Below, in pieces: positions 23,475-32,763 of a stretch of 64,000 nucleotides of DNA. The position numbers and the translations under genes are program-made. Source of the stretch: JAIQFL01 sp035501495 (lineage in GTDB: Bacteria; Acidobacteriota; Terriglobia; Bryobacterales; Bryobacteraceae); contig DATJWB010000073.1 in the NCBI GenBank assembly GCA_035501495.1, positions 1 through 64,000 of the forward strand. Direction: 5' to 3'. The notes under the pieces were generated by a model. The model was not told the DNA's origin, made no database searches, and was given only the letters and a program-made list of their open reading frames with translations. Within the stretch, counting starts at the first letter, position 1. Each line of letters starts with the position of its first letter.

Positions 23475-25925
23475 ATGCGAATGCCGGTTTTTCAGTGTCG
23501 AAGAGATGTCGTTGCCGTGGCCGCAGGAGTCGCGGTGCTGGCAGCGGGCTTGGTGGGGGTTGCCCGATCCCAGTCCGCCACAACGTCATCCGGCCCCGGC
23601 CCCGATCTGCTTCCCGTGCAATTTCAACACGCCGTGGGGAATGCCACTTCGGGGCAGAACGTATTTCGATACGAGACTTTCGGCAACCAGGGCTTTTGGA
23701 CCGACGCCATGCAACTGCCGCAGGGCATCGCGGCCGCGAAAGTCACTCCCCTGCAGGCTCTGCAACTGGGCCTCAGCGTCAATATCGACGCGGTGAACGA
23801 TGCCACGAAGCAGGCGTTGGCGGCGGCGCTGCAGCAGGTGGCCGCCGGTACGGATCCGAACAAGACGGCTTTCGGCGACCCGAATGTCACGCTTTCCCTC
23901 ATCAACCAAAACGCCGTACTGGGCGTGGTGGTGTTCGATCCGCAAGGAAATCGCAAGGCCCTCGGGAATACCGGCACCTTGAATATCGCAGGGGGCGACA
24001 AGATCGGACTCACCTGTGCGGTCTGCCACTCCATCACCGACAACAGCGTGCTGCCCCCGACTCCCGCGTTCAAAACGACCGGCTCCGTGGGCAAAGAGCT
24101 GGACGGCCCGACCAATCACGGCATTGACGTGGGTACGATCCTGGCGACCGCACAGCGCACCCTGGCGTACTACCCGATGCTGCAGCTTCAGTTCAAAGCT
24201 CTGAAGAACGCCACCATCGGACGCGGGAACTTCCCGGGACTGCTGACCACGCCGACCACGCTTCCCACCGAAGCGCAAGCGGACGCGTATCTCACGGGCA
24301 CGGATGCCAATGGGCAGCGGTACTACCCGGTCGGCCAGTTCGACGCTTTTCCGGACGGCATCGGCGCTCCCACGCACATTCAGCCGTTCTTCCGCACTGA
24401 CCTTTCGGCTCCGTGGGGAATGGACGGCGGGGTGAACAAGCTCGACGACTTCAACAACACGGTCTACACCGTGAGTCTGGATCCCACCGCGATCCTGACG
24501 CCGGGAGGCCGTGAGCTTTTGCACGTTCTGGCCGGACCGGTGGGCGACGAGATCGCCAACGATTACGAGCAGGTGCTCAAAGGAATCGGCGTCATCCCCG
24601 CAGGGAAAAATACTCTCGACGTGGTGCCCTATGTACAGGCGCAAGATTACCTTCCCGCGGTATCTGCCGGCTCTTTGGTGGGGCGCCGGGTGAATAACCA
24701 GGAACTGCTCGACCTGAATGCCTACCTGAACGGTCTGCAGCCCCCACCACTCGGGCCGTTCGACGCCACCATGGCGGCGCGGGGAAAGACCGTGTTTCAG
24801 ACCACGCGCGCGGCGGGAGGCGCCGCATGCACGCAGTGCCATCAGCTCGACCCCAACAAGTTCGTGCCGCCCATCATCATCCCGATCGCGAGCATGTATC
24901 CGGGCTACAATCCGACCGTTGTTTTCAATCGCGCAGGCGGACTGTCGCCAATTCAGAAATCCTTCGGCGGCGCCAGCCCGATTTATGACAATCGCCTGGT
25001 GGTGATCGATGCCAGCCCGATCGGTGGACCGCGCGGCTACGCGCTTCCTCTCAAGCTCGATCTGGCGCGGCGTACGTCACTGCTCCACGATGACGAAATC
25101 GTCGGCACCAGCTTCGACGATGCGGCGGACACCATGATGAACTCGGCCAAGCGCGATGCGAAGGCCGCCCATCCCTTCTTCGTGGCCGACCCGAACGACC
25201 GGAAGGCCGTGATCGAGTTCATGAAAAGCCTGACGACCTCGGCGCCCTCCTTCACCGCGGCGGGAGTCGCCAACCTCGCCAGCCTGATGAACGGCTCGGT
25301 GGCTCCCGGAGAGCTGCTGGCGATTTCCGGAAATGCGCTCGGAATCGGCATGGCGAATGCTTCCATGCAAAACACCACGGTCACGTTTGATGGGACGGCG
25401 GCGCCGCTGTTTTCCGTGACCACCACGCAGGTGACCGTGATCGTGCCCTTCTCGGTGAGCGGCCAGACTACCACGCAGGTTCAGGTGACCGCGGACGGGC
25501 AGAAGTCCGCGGCCGTGACCCTGAACGTAGCGGCGGCGGCGCCCGGAATCTTCACGCTGTCTGGAACCGGATCGGGGGACGCCGCGGTTCTGAATCAGGA
25601 TGGGTCGATCAATTCGCCAGGCAATCCCGCCGCAGCCGGAACGGCCATCTCGTTCTACGCCACCGGCGCGGGGCAGACCAGCCCGGCGGGAGTCACCGGC
25701 CAGATCGCATCGCCACCGTTGCCGAGGCTGACCGGAAACGTTTCGGCATCGATCGGCGGACAGACCGCCCAGGTGTTGTACGCGGGGAATGCGAGCGGGC
25801 TGCTGTCGAGCGTGGTGCAGGTCAACGCCCAAGTCCCCACAGGCGCGGGGACGGGCGATGTGTCCCTGAGCTTGAACATCGGAGGCACGGTCAGCCAGCC
25901 GGGAGTCACCGTTTGGGTGAAGTAG
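23475..25925 (+). CDS. Secreted di-haem cytochrome-type protein with TIGR03437-type Solibacter C-terminal domain
   Basis: 816 aa with signal peptide (VVAVAAGVAVLAAGLVGVARS) and RBS GAGGAGAA. Two haem motifs, CAVCH (about 181-185) and CTQCH (about 452-456), sit in a long region distantly like di-haem peroxidase or MauG-type proteins. From about residue 595 to the end is the C-terminal domain defined in Solibacter (APGIFTLSGTG, AAVLNQDGSINSPGNPA, SFYATGAGQTSPAG, VLYAGNASGLLSSVVQVNAQVP, SQPGVTVWV). That domain is common on secreted proteins of this lineage and may serve in surface display or assembly. Electron-transfer or oxidase activity is inferred only. Confidence 0.85.
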   Translation: MRMPVFQCRRDVVAVAAGVAVLAAGLVGVARSQSATTSSGPGPDLLPVQFQHAVGNATSGQNVFRYETFGNQGFWTDAMQLPQGIAAAKVTPLQALQLGLSVNIDAVNDATKQALAAALQQVAAGTDPNKTAFGDPNVTLSLINQNAVLGVVVFDPQGNRKALGNTGTLNIAGGDKIGLTCAVCHSITDNSVLPPTPAFKTTGSVGKELDGPTNHGIDVGTILATAQRTLAYYPMLQLQFKALKNATIGRGNFPGLLTTPTTLPTEAQADAYLTGTDANGQRYYPVGQFDAFPDGIGAPTHIQPFFRTDLSAPWGMDGGVNKLDDFNNTVYTVSLDPTAILTPGGRELLHVLAGPVGDEIANDYEQVLKGIGVIPAGKNTLDVVPYVQAQDYLPAVSAGSLVGRRVNNQELLDLNAYLNGLQPPPLGPFDATMAARGKTVFQTTRAAGGAACTQCHQLDPNKFVPPIIIPIASMYPGYNPTVVFNRAGGLSPIQKSFGGASPIYDNRLVVIDASPIGGPRGYALPLKLDLARRTSLLHDDEIVGTSFDDAADTMMNSAKRDAKAAHPFFVADPNDRKAVIEFMKSLTTSAPSFTAAGVANLASLMNGSVAPGELLAISGNALGIGMANASMQNTTVTFDGTAAPLFSVTTTQVTVIVPFSVSGQTTTQVQVTADGQKSAAVTLNVAAAAPGIFTLSGTGSGDAAVLNQDGSINSPGNPAAAGTAISFYATGAGQTSPAGVTGQIASPPLPRLTGNVSASIGGQTAQVLYAGNASGLLSSVVQVNAQVPTGAGTGDVSLSLNIGGTVSQPGVTVWVK

Positions 25926-25929
25926 GCGC

Positions 25930-26164
25930 CCCAGGAGCCGTTCTCGCCCGCCGGCGGCGAGAAGTGGGACAAGAACGTACTGCGCGTATTTCGCGATCCG
26001 CCGCGCGAGCCGGAGGCCCCATCGTTCGTGCGGTTTGAATTCCTGGGGTACGACCTGGTAGATCGCGAATTCGGAGCTTTCGCCGGCCGGACTGCTGGCG
26101 GACCTGGCGCGAGCTGTGGAGGTACAAAAACGGCTGCGCGTGCTGCATCCGGGTTCCCATGATG
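25930..26164 (+). pseudogene. Decayed gene remnant beside repeat R6
   Basis: Directly after the di-haem gene one frame reads KWDKNVLRVFRDPPREPEAP and VRFEFLGYDLVD. A shift near 26075 moves to another frame reading ELSPAGLLADLARAVEVQKR and LRVLHPG. Neither piece has a start codon and RBS of its own. The joined text resembles an acidobacterial hypothetical protein containing 'FLGYDLVD'. The copy is frameshifted and appears truncated at its 3' end by repeat R6. I cannot give a function. Confidence 0.45.
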
Positions 26165-26244
26165 TGTCGCTGGCGGCGAGAGGTTTTCGAAGCTGCCGCG
26201 TCGGCACTCTGCGGACGCTTTTTGGGCACGAGTGCCCGCGCCAC
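26165..26244. repeat. Composite dispersed repeat, copy R6
   Basis: TGTGTCGCTGGCGGCGAGAG plus GTTTTCGAAGCTGCCGCG (26165-26202) is almost the reverse complement of 5397-5432. It ends GGGCACGAGTGCCCGCGCCAC at 26223-26243, 5 bp from the opposing stop at 26249. Confidence 0.75.
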
Positions 26245-26248
26245 AGGG

Positions 26249-29200
26249 CTAAAACCGGATGCGCACACCCAGCCGGAGCATGCGCTCGTCGATTCCCTCT
26301 CTCCCGAGGCCGCCGTTGGTCGAGGTGATGGTGGTGTAGCCGCCTAAGCTCTTGATCGTGCCATCGCCATTGAGGACCATGGCGGAGGCGTTGCCGTTCG
26401 GGTTCGAAAAATGCGGCGTATTGGTCGCGTTGAAGGCGTCCGCACGGAATTGCAGGTGCCAGTTTTCGTGGATGACGAACTCGCGCACGAGGCCGGCATC
26501 GAGGTTGATGGCGCCGGGGCCAAAGACGGAGTTGAAGCCCGCGGTGCCGAACGTGGGGGCGGTCACGGGGGCAAATGCCAGAGGATCAAACCACGACTGG
26601 TTGGGGCCGGTGCCGCCCAGGATCGCGACATCCGGTTTCACCTGGTTCGCGCGCTGCGAATTGCCGGGGGCGTTGAGCGAAGTGCCATCGGCGCTGACGG
26701 AGAACGGTTGTCCGCTGTACATGGTCAGAAGACCTTGAAGCTGCCAGCCGCGCGTGATCGCGCCGGCCACGCCGTGGGTCAAGAAGGGCTTGCCTGGGCC
26801 GAACGGCAACTGGTAAACGGAGTTGGCCGCGAAGGAGTGTGTGCGGTTAGATCCCCAGTACGCCTTATTCAGATTCCGGTAGGCGGGTGCCTGGATGGCG
26901 GGATTCTTGTCGCTGAGCGCGTCGCAGCAGAGTGCCAGGGCCTTCGAGAAAGTATAGACGACGTTGAGTGTGAGGCCGTTGGAGTAGCTCTTGGTCAGCT
27001 TCGTCTGCAGGGAGTCGTAAGAGTTGCGGCCGTAGTTTTCGATCAGTCCGGAGCTGCCGGTCCTTCCAAACGCCTGGTAGAGCGGCTCGCTCGGCGTGCC
27101 GCCGCCGGGAGTTCCGACGTTCACGTTGATCACTTGAAGCTGCTTGATCTGCCGGTCGCCGACATATCCAGCCTGTGCCAGGAAGCCTCTGGGGAGTTGC
27201 TTCTCCACCGTCAGATTCCAAGATTCGATGTACGGCATGTGATAGACCGGCGGCGGCACCGTGAAGCCCTGAGTCAGCGGGAAATTCGAAATGACACCAG
27301 TGCTGGTGTCCGGAAAAACCACCGCGGGGATGCCGTCGCGCAGGAGGCTGGTGTACTGATAGGAACTGGCGGGTGTGGGCCAGGTGGCGGATTGGGTGAT
27401 CTCCGCCTCACCCACGAAGTCGCGCACCCATGCCAGCGGGTTCGGGTCGAAGTTGATGCCGAATCCGGCGCGGACCACGAACGTAGGAGTGGCGCGCCAC
27501 GCAATTCCGAGGCGCGGACTAAAGTCCTTCTTGGGAACCTGGACGCCGCAATTCCGCGGCGTGCTGCCGAGCCCGCAAAGATACATGGTGTTGGTCTGGA
27601 AGTTGTACGTTTCGAAGCCGCGGTTGGCGCCGGTGCCGAACGGCAGGTACTCCCAACCGAGGCCGAGCGACAGCGTCAACACGCGGCTCACCTGCCACTG
27701 ATCGCGGACGTAGAGGCTGTCGGCCCACATGCGGCTGGTCTGGCGATTGCCCCCGCTGAGGAAGTTGTTGGTGGCGCCGGTGGTGTATCCGAGCAGGAAG
27801 GTGGAGTAGGTGTTGTACTGGTTCGCGGAAGGGCCGCCGTTGAGCGTCGTGGGGCCGCCGCCGAAGCTGAACGATCCGCCGTTGGTGGAGAGTTCCCAGT
27901 TGTTGTTGTCGATCTTCATGATGTCGAGCCCGAAGCGGATGGTGTGGTTTCCGTGGACCCAACTGGTGTTGGCGACGTAGTCGTAGGCAGGATCGAAGTA
28001 GTACACGGGGGAGTCCGGATACTTTCCGAACGCGGTGTAGTTGCTGATGCTGAACGATGGATAGCCGGCGTCCCCGGTCACGGGGCCGTTCGTGCCAGGA
28101 AGGTGGAACTCGGTGAGTCCCAGGTTTCCTTTGCTGAAGCTGACCGGCTCCTGGGAGGTATCGAGGCGCGTGTAGCCGAAATAGCTGTCCACGATGACAC
28201 GCGGACTCACGATGTAGGTGCCCGCCACGGTGCCGTTGAAGACTGTGCCGTTCATGTTTCCATCGCGGGTGGCCGAGCTGTTCACCCCCGCTCCGTTATC
28301 GCCGAAGAGGTCGGGGTTGAAGACGTGGTAGTCCAGCGCGCCCAGCCGGGCGGTGAGGGTGAGTTTGCGGGACAGGTTCCAGTTGACCTTGCCATCGAAC
28401 TTGTGGCGGTTCACCAGGTAGTCGCCGGTAGCGTAGTAGTTGTTGGCAATCCCGGACAGGTTGGGCAGCGGATAGAGCTGCTGGATGAGCTGCGCGGTGG
28501 GATCGATACGGGACGCCGGCAGGATGTTGCCGGGGAACTGGGTTCTGCCGGTACCAGTGGCGGTGCCGGTGGTGGGATCGTAGATCGGGGTGGAGGAACC
28601 TGTCATGTCGCCGGAGCGAATGGCGGCGGTGGGGACTGTCACGATCTGGGAAGCGAACTGGCGATCGAACTGGCCGTCGTAGCTGGCGAAGTAGAAGAGC
28701 TTGTTTTTGACGATGGCGCCTCCGATGGTGCCGCCCGTCTGGTTGTCGATGAATTTCGGCTTCCGCTGCCCGGCCGGCAGAATCCACGGCTTGGCCTTCA
28801 GGTCATTGTTCTGGTTGTACTCGAACGCGGAGCCGTGAAGCTGGTTGGTGCCGCTTTTTAAGATGACGTTGATCGAGGCGCTGCCCGCGAGCCCGTGGTC
28901 CGCGTCGAAACTGGCGGTGGAGACGCTGACGGTGTCGATGGCCTCGAGTCCCGGAACGTATCCGGTTTCGTGCGACATCCAGGAGTTGATCGCGTTGGCG
29001 CCTTCGATGCGGGTGTTGGAAGCACCTTGCGTGGTCCCATTGACGCTGAATACCTCGCCGCGCGCGGGATTCGCCGCCGGGGAACTGGAGGTATTGGGCG
29101 GCGACATGCCGGGCACCATGACCAGCAGGTTCTGGTAATTGCGGTTCACCGGGATGGGGATTTCCTGCACTTCCTTTTGAGAAATCTCGCTGCGGACATC

Positions 29201-29608
29201 GGCAGTGTCGGTCTGCAGAGCAGCCGCCTGGGCCTCGACCTGCACCGACTCCGTGCTGGCCCCTACTTTAAGCGAGACATCCACGCGGACTACGGCGTCG
29301 ATATTGACGGAAACGCCCTGCCGGATAAAGTTCTCGAAGCCCGCGTGATTGACCGTCACGCTGTAGGTGCCTTGCGGCAGTGTGGGAAAGGCGAAGGAGC
29401 CCGACTCGTTGGTCGAAGCCTCCCGCACCTGGCCGGTGCCGGTGTCGGTGACCTTGACGAGGGCTCCGGGCACGAGCGCTCCGCTGGAGTCGGTGACGTT
29501 ACCCACGATGGAGCCGTACAAGGCTTGGGCGCGAAGGTTGGTGGCGCCGGTGAGAAGCGCGCTCAGGAACGCGGCTACCGCGACCTGGCGGCGATACTTG
29601 CTGTACAT
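26249..29608 (-). CDS. TonB-dependent receptor, Oar-like, with carboxypeptidase-regulatory domain (1)
   Basis: 1119 aa from the ATG at 29606-29608, preceded by AGGGGAAGT. Signal peptide VAVAAFLSALLTGATNLRAQ; CarboxypepD_reg domain at about residues 30-115 (GSIVGNVTDSSGALVPGALV, YSVTVNHAGFENF); a plug region (VNRNYQNLLVMVPG); then a long beta-barrel ending in the aromatic LRLGVRIRF needed for BAM-dependent insertion. It imports a TonB-driven substrate, probably an oligosaccharide or peptide, across the outer membrane. No TonB box is clearly seen. It lies downstream of, and on the same strand as, the IclR gene but has its own promoter at 29656-29684. Confidence 0.93.
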   Translation of the reverse strand: MYSKYRRQVAVAAFLSALLTGATNLRAQALYGSIVGNVTDSSGALVPGALVKVTDTGTGQVREASTNESGSFAFPTLPQGTYSVTVNHAGFENFIRQGVSVNIDAVVRVDVSLKVGASTESVQVEAQAAALQTDTADVRSEISQKEVQEIPIPVNRNYQNLLVMVPGMSPPNTSSSPAANPARGEVFSVNGTTQGASNTRIEGANAINSWMSHETGYVPGLEAIDTVSVSTASFDADHGLAGSASINVILKSGTNQLHGSAFEYNQNNDLKAKPWILPAGQRKPKFIDNQTGGTIGGAIVKNKLFYFASYDGQFDRQFASQIVTVPTAAIRSGDMTGSSTPIYDPTTGTATGTGRTQFPGNILPASRIDPTAQLIQQLYPLPNLSGIANNYYATGDYLVNRHKFDGKVNWNLSRKLTLTARLGALDYHVFNPDLFGDNGAGVNSSATRDGNMNGTVFNGTVAGTYIVSPRVIVDSYFGYTRLDTSQEPVSFSKGNLGLTEFHLPGTNGPVTGDAGYPSFSISNYTAFGKYPDSPVYYFDPAYDYVANTSWVHGNHTIRFGLDIMKIDNNNWELSTNGGSFSFGGGPTTLNGGPSANQYNTYSTFLLGYTTGATNNFLSGGNRQTSRMWADSLYVRDQWQVSRVLTLSLGLGWEYLPFGTGANRGFETYNFQTNTMYLCGLGSTPRNCGVQVPKKDFSPRLGIAWRATPTFVVRAGFGINFDPNPLAWVRDFVGEAEITQSATWPTPASSYQYTSLLRDGIPAVVFPDTSTGVISNFPLTQGFTVPPPVYHMPYIESWNLTVEKQLPRGFLAQAGYVGDRQIKQLQVINVNVGTPGGGTPSEPLYQAFGRTGSSGLIENYGRNSYDSLQTKLTKSYSNGLTLNVVYTFSKALALCCDALSDKNPAIQAPAYRNLNKAYWGSNRTHSFAANSVYQLPFGPGKPFLTHGVAGAITRGWQLQGLLTMYSGQPFSVSADGTSLNAPGNSQRANQVKPDVAILGGTGPNQSWFDPLAFAPVTAPTFGTAGFNSVFGPGAINLDAGLVREFVIHENWHLQFRADAFNATNTPHFSNPNGNASAMVLNGDGTIKSLGGYTTITSTNGGLGREGIDERMLRLGVRIRF

Positions 29609-29655
29609 GAGACTTCCCCTTCCGAAGCTGCGACCGATGCAGCCGATTTGGTGCG

Positions 29656-29684
29656 AGTATATACCGGGCCGCACTGCGAGTCAA
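29656..29684 (-). promoter_or_regulatory. Promoter of TonB receptor 1
   Basis: On the minus strand TTGACT (29684-29679), 17-bp spacer, TATACT (29661-29656). The receptor ATG is 48 bp further on. Confidence 0.75.
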
Positions 29685-29717
29685 CAGATTTAACGCTAAA
29701 ATCAGTCGGATTAGAGA

Positions 29718-29756
29718 GGCCATTGCAAAGCGATGGCCGTCTCCACCAGAGTGGAG
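29718..29756. promoter_or_regulatory. Two adjacent inverted repeats between IclR stop and receptor promoter
   Basis: GGCCAT-N9-ATGGCC at 29718-29738 and CTCCAC-CAGA-GTGGAG at 29741-29756. They lie just past the IclR stop (29764) and 35-70 bp upstream of the receptor -35. They could be a 3' hairpin of the IclR transcript, an operator for the receptor, or both. The first contains GCCATTGCAAA, which recurs at 33485-33495. Confidence 0.5.
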
Positions 29757-29763
29757 TACCAAA

Positions 29764-30594
29764 CTACCCCCCGTCTTCCGCGCTGAAGATCACGCTGAGT
29801 TCCTTGGCGATTTCGCAAACCTGGCGCGCCGCTACCGCATCACGCTCTGGAGGAAAGCGGCTCACCGGCGCGGAGATCCCGATCGAGGCGATGATCAGCC
29901 CATCCTTGTCGCGCACCGGCGCCGCGAGGCAGCGAACCGCATCCACGTATTCTTCGTCATCGACCACGAAGCCCGACTGGCGGCTTCGCGCAAAATCCTT
30001 CACCAGTTGTTTGAGCGAAACGATCGTGCGGCTGGTGTAGGCCTGCAACGGTCCGGTACCGAAGATCGACTTCAATTCCGCGAGCCCGCAGTCCAGCAGA
30101 AGGGCCTTGCCGTGCGCTGTGCAATACAACGGCGCGAACTCGCCGGTCTGGCCGGAGATTACCAGGATCTGGCTGCTGGAGTGGCAATGATCGATAAAGA
30201 AGGTCTGCCGGCCCTCCCGCAGCGCCAGGTGGGTAGTCTCGCCGGTTCTCATCGCCAGTCTTTTCAGGTGTTCGTGGCTGAACGTGATCAGCACATTGCT
30301 CCAGTCGTGCTTGCGGGAGAGGCGCCAGATGGAAGGCCCGAGGACGTAATCTTTCCTGCCGTTCGGATTGGCCAGGAAACCGCGGCGCCGCAGAGTATTG
30401 GCGAGACGAAACGCACTGCTCCGGTCGATTCCGAGAACATCGGTAAGGTGGCCGAGTCCCACCGGGTCGGCGGACTTCGCCACGGCTTCGAGAATCAACA
30501 GGCCGCGGTCGAGGCTCTGAATCGAGGGAGTCTGGGGAGTCGCACTCTTGCCGCGCTGTTTCGCGAGATGCGCGGATATACCGGTCGTACCCAT
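29764..30594 (-). CDS. IclR-family transcriptional regulator (1)
   Basis: 276 aa from the ATG at 30592-30594, which overlaps the upstream cytochrome stop as TGATG. The N-terminal winged helix spans about residues 28-90 (SLDRGLLILEAVAKS, LGIDRSSAFRLANTLRRRGF). The C-terminal effector domain includes TGETTHLALREG, PLYCTAHGKALL and SIGISAPVSRFP. IclR proteins bind small organic acids or aromatics and act as repressors or activators. It is clearly paralogous to the regulator at 40503-41294. Coupling to a multihaem cytochrome is unusual for a regulator. Likely targets are the adjacent TonB receptors at 29.6 and 33.6 kb. Confidence 0.92.
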   Translation of the reverse strand: MGTTGISAHLAKQRGKSATPQTPSIQSLDRGLLILEAVAKSADPVGLGHLTDVLGIDRSSAFRLANTLRRRGFLANPNGRKDYVLGPSIWRLSRKHDWSNVLITFSHEHLKRLAMRTGETTHLALREGRQTFFIDHCHSSSQILVISGQTGEFAPLYCTAHGKALLLDCGLAELKSIFGTGPLQAYTSRTIVSLKQLVKDFARSRQSGFVVDDEEYVDAVRCLAAPVRDKDGLIIASIGISAPVSRFPPERDAVAARQVCEIAKELSVIFSAEDGG

Positions 30595-32762
30595 CAGGGT
30601 CCTGCCTTTCGATTCGCTTTCCAGTCTTTGAGATTGCGTACGAGCCAGGCGGAGTCTCGGTCCGCATGGCAGGCGAGACAGGCATTCGGGCTGTCCTGCG
30701 GCCCGAAACGCGCCGTCATTTCGGCATCCGGAATGTCGTCGATCTGGTGGTAGCGCGCCTGGAACATGAGGGCGTTCATGATGCGCGGCATGTGGCAGGC
30801 GACGCAACGGCTCCCCTCGCTCGCGGCAGGGTGATGTGTGTGTGCCTCGGGCCGCGCGCGGTATTGCGAGTGGCAGTCGATGCACATGCGATCGGAATCG
30901 GCGCCGAACTTGAGCGATCTGGGGTTCAAGGCCGCATCCGGCGGGTGAGGGTCGTGGCAATTGCCGCAGGTCGCTCCACCGATCCGAAAACACGCCGAGC
31001 GTTGGAAAGATTCCACGATGAACACGCTTTCGCGGAATCGGCCGTCTTTGTAGAATCCGCGGCGGGAATAATCCACGTAAGGGCGGCTCAGCAGGACCTG
31101 ATAGAATTTCCCCCCTGACTCGGAATAGTTGAGCGCTCCTGAAGGCTCGGGATCGCGCAAGCCGGTCTGCATGTGGCATTGCGCGCAGATGGCCACGTAC
31201 TCCGGGGCGGTGATTCGCCGGAAATCGACGGGAGGATCGGCGGGCCCTTTCGACTCCGGATGGCCGGCCCGCATGGATGCCACATGCGATGCCGAAGGTC
31301 CGTGGCACATTTCGCAATTGATCCCGGGTTCCCGGAAGGACGACGCCTTGGCTTCCATTACGCCGTCCGCAAACCGCTGCTGGCTGGTGTGGCACACGGC
31401 GCACTCCAACTGGTAAGTCGCGCCGGGAATGACTTCGTGAAATCGCGAGACATCGGTGCGCGCCGAATGGGCGGGATCTTTGATCTCCCAGTAATTGACC
31501 CAGCTCTTGTGCGCGAGGTTGTACTGCAGCGGGAAGACCTGGATTTCGCCGCCCGGCAGTTTCGTGGCGTAGCCCTGTTGCCATTTGGAGCCGATCAGGT
31601 AATCGACCGGATAGGATTTCCAGCCCGCGCCATCGCGGATTTCCATGTAGTGCCGGCCGTCGCGAACCACCGCCCGGGCGACCGGCTTGCCGGCGTCATC
31701 GAGCACCGGCTGTCCGGATGCAAAGTCGCCGATGACGTCCTGCGGGCGATACGGGCGGAACATGCGGCTCATTCCCGTGGCTTGCCAACTGGTGTGTTCC
31801 CGGGTGTGGCAATCGCGGCACGCCGTCGAGCCGGCGTACTGGCGCGACGGCGCGGGTGGAGATCCGGCGGCCAGGGCAGGAGGCGCGGCCTGGAGCGAGC
31901 CGGCCCATTCCTCAAACGGCCGCCCTTGCGCCACACTGCCATCCGCGTAGACCTGGCGCAAACGATCCAACGCTTGTGCGCGGACCGGCCCTTCGCTCTT
32001 CGCAGCGAGGGCCAGAAATGCCGCGCCCTCCTGCATGCGGCCCTGGTTCAACTTCACCATGCCCAAAAGGAACGCCGGCCCGGGCGCGCCCGCATCGCGC
32101 CGGAGCGACTCGCGGAGCGCCGATTCGGCATCGGCGAATCTCCGCGCGCGGGAGTCGCCGCCTGACGTCTGCGCTTCCATGGCGGCCACCCGGCCGATCA
32201 GGTAGTACGCCTGCGATTGGAGCCGAGCCTTGATGCCAGGCCACTCGCGATCGTCGATGCTGGAGGGGCGGTCAAAACGGCCGAGGTACCACAAAGTATC
32301 CCGGGCGTCCTTGGTTGCGGACTCGAATTGGTTGGATCGGGCACGCACATCGGCCAGGGCCGTCAACAGGAACGGATTCTCCGGCAGGAGGCGAAGAGAG
32401 CGGGCGCCGGAATCGAGCGCCGCGGGGAAATCGCCCAATGCGATGCTGGCCTTCGAGGCAATTTCATAGGCGGGCTCCAGCATCCACGAGGCGGGATAGT
32501 TCTTCAGGAACGCTTCGGCGAGAGCTCGGCGCTCGGCGGCGCCGTTGGCGGCCATCAACGCGGCAAATGCCTCGCGCTCCCTGGGGTCTTCCGGTATGAC
32601 TTCGGGGCCGCGCTTTCCGTCTTTTTGGAGGGACGCGAGTTTGGCGGCATCGTGACAAGCCAGGCAGCTCTTGTCGGCGGGATCGGTGTCCGCGGCGGCG
32701 GAAAGGGCCAGCAGCCACACCGCTGCCGCGGCCTGCCCCACGATCTGGACCGCGGGACGCAC
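30594..32762 (-). CDS. Multihaem c-type cytochrome (9 CXXCH) with internal TPR region
   Basis: 722 aa from a GTG at 32762, 1 bp after the preceding stop (TAAGGTG). Signal peptide VGQAAAAVWLLALSAAADT. The first haem motif CLACH (about residue 33) is followed by a roughly 240-residue helical TPR-like region. The remaining eight motifs come after it: CRDCH, CAVCH, CEMCH, CAQCH, CGNCH, CIDCH, CVACH and CLACH. The order is the reverse of the 2.9-kb cytochrome, where haems precede TPRs. It should be a periplasmic electron carrier or oxidoreductase, cytochrome c554/NrfA-like in haem spacing, with substrate unknown. Its stop overlaps the IclR start. Confidence 0.88.
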   Translation of the reverse strand: MRPAVQIVGQAAAAVWLLALSAAADTDPADKSCLACHDAAKLASLQKDGKRGPEVIPEDPREREAFAALMAANGAAERRALAEAFLKNYPASWMLEPAYEIASKASIALGDFPAALDSGARSLRLLPENPFLLTALADVRARSNQFESATKDARDTLWYLGRFDRPSSIDDREWPGIKARLQSQAYYLIGRVAAMEAQTSGGDSRARRFADAESALRESLRRDAGAPGPAFLLGMVKLNQGRMQEGAAFLALAAKSEGPVRAQALDRLRQVYADGSVAQGRPFEEWAGSLQAAPPALAAGSPPAPSRQYAGSTACRDCHTREHTSWQATGMSRMFRPYRPQDVIGDFASGQPVLDDAGKPVARAVVRDGRHYMEIRDGAGWKSYPVDYLIGSKWQQGYATKLPGGEIQVFPLQYNLAHKSWVNYWEIKDPAHSARTDVSRFHEVIPGATYQLECAVCHTSQQRFADGVMEAKASSFREPGINCEMCHGPSASHVASMRAGHPESKGPADPPVDFRRITAPEYVAICAQCHMQTGLRDPEPSGALNYSESGGKFYQVLLSRPYVDYSRRGFYKDGRFRESVFIVESFQRSACFRIGGATCGNCHDPHPPDAALNPRSLKFGADSDRMCIDCHSQYRARPEAHTHHPAASEGSRCVACHMPRIMNALMFQARYHQIDDIPDAEMTARFGPQDSPNACLACHADRDSAWLVRNLKDWKANRKAGP

Positions 32763-32763
32763 C

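Noticed and set aside
26411..28861. 816-codon plus-strand open frame antisense to TonB receptor 1
   Set aside because: It is a shadow of the high-GC receptor gene: Arg/Ala/Gly-rich, no domain motifs and no RBS. The opposing frame has clear receptor features.
29764..31584. 606-residue reading that joins cytochrome antiframe text to the IclR protein
   Set aside because: The first 330 residues are an alternative frame of the nine-haem cytochrome. The IclR protein has a good start at 30594 overlapping the cytochrome stop.
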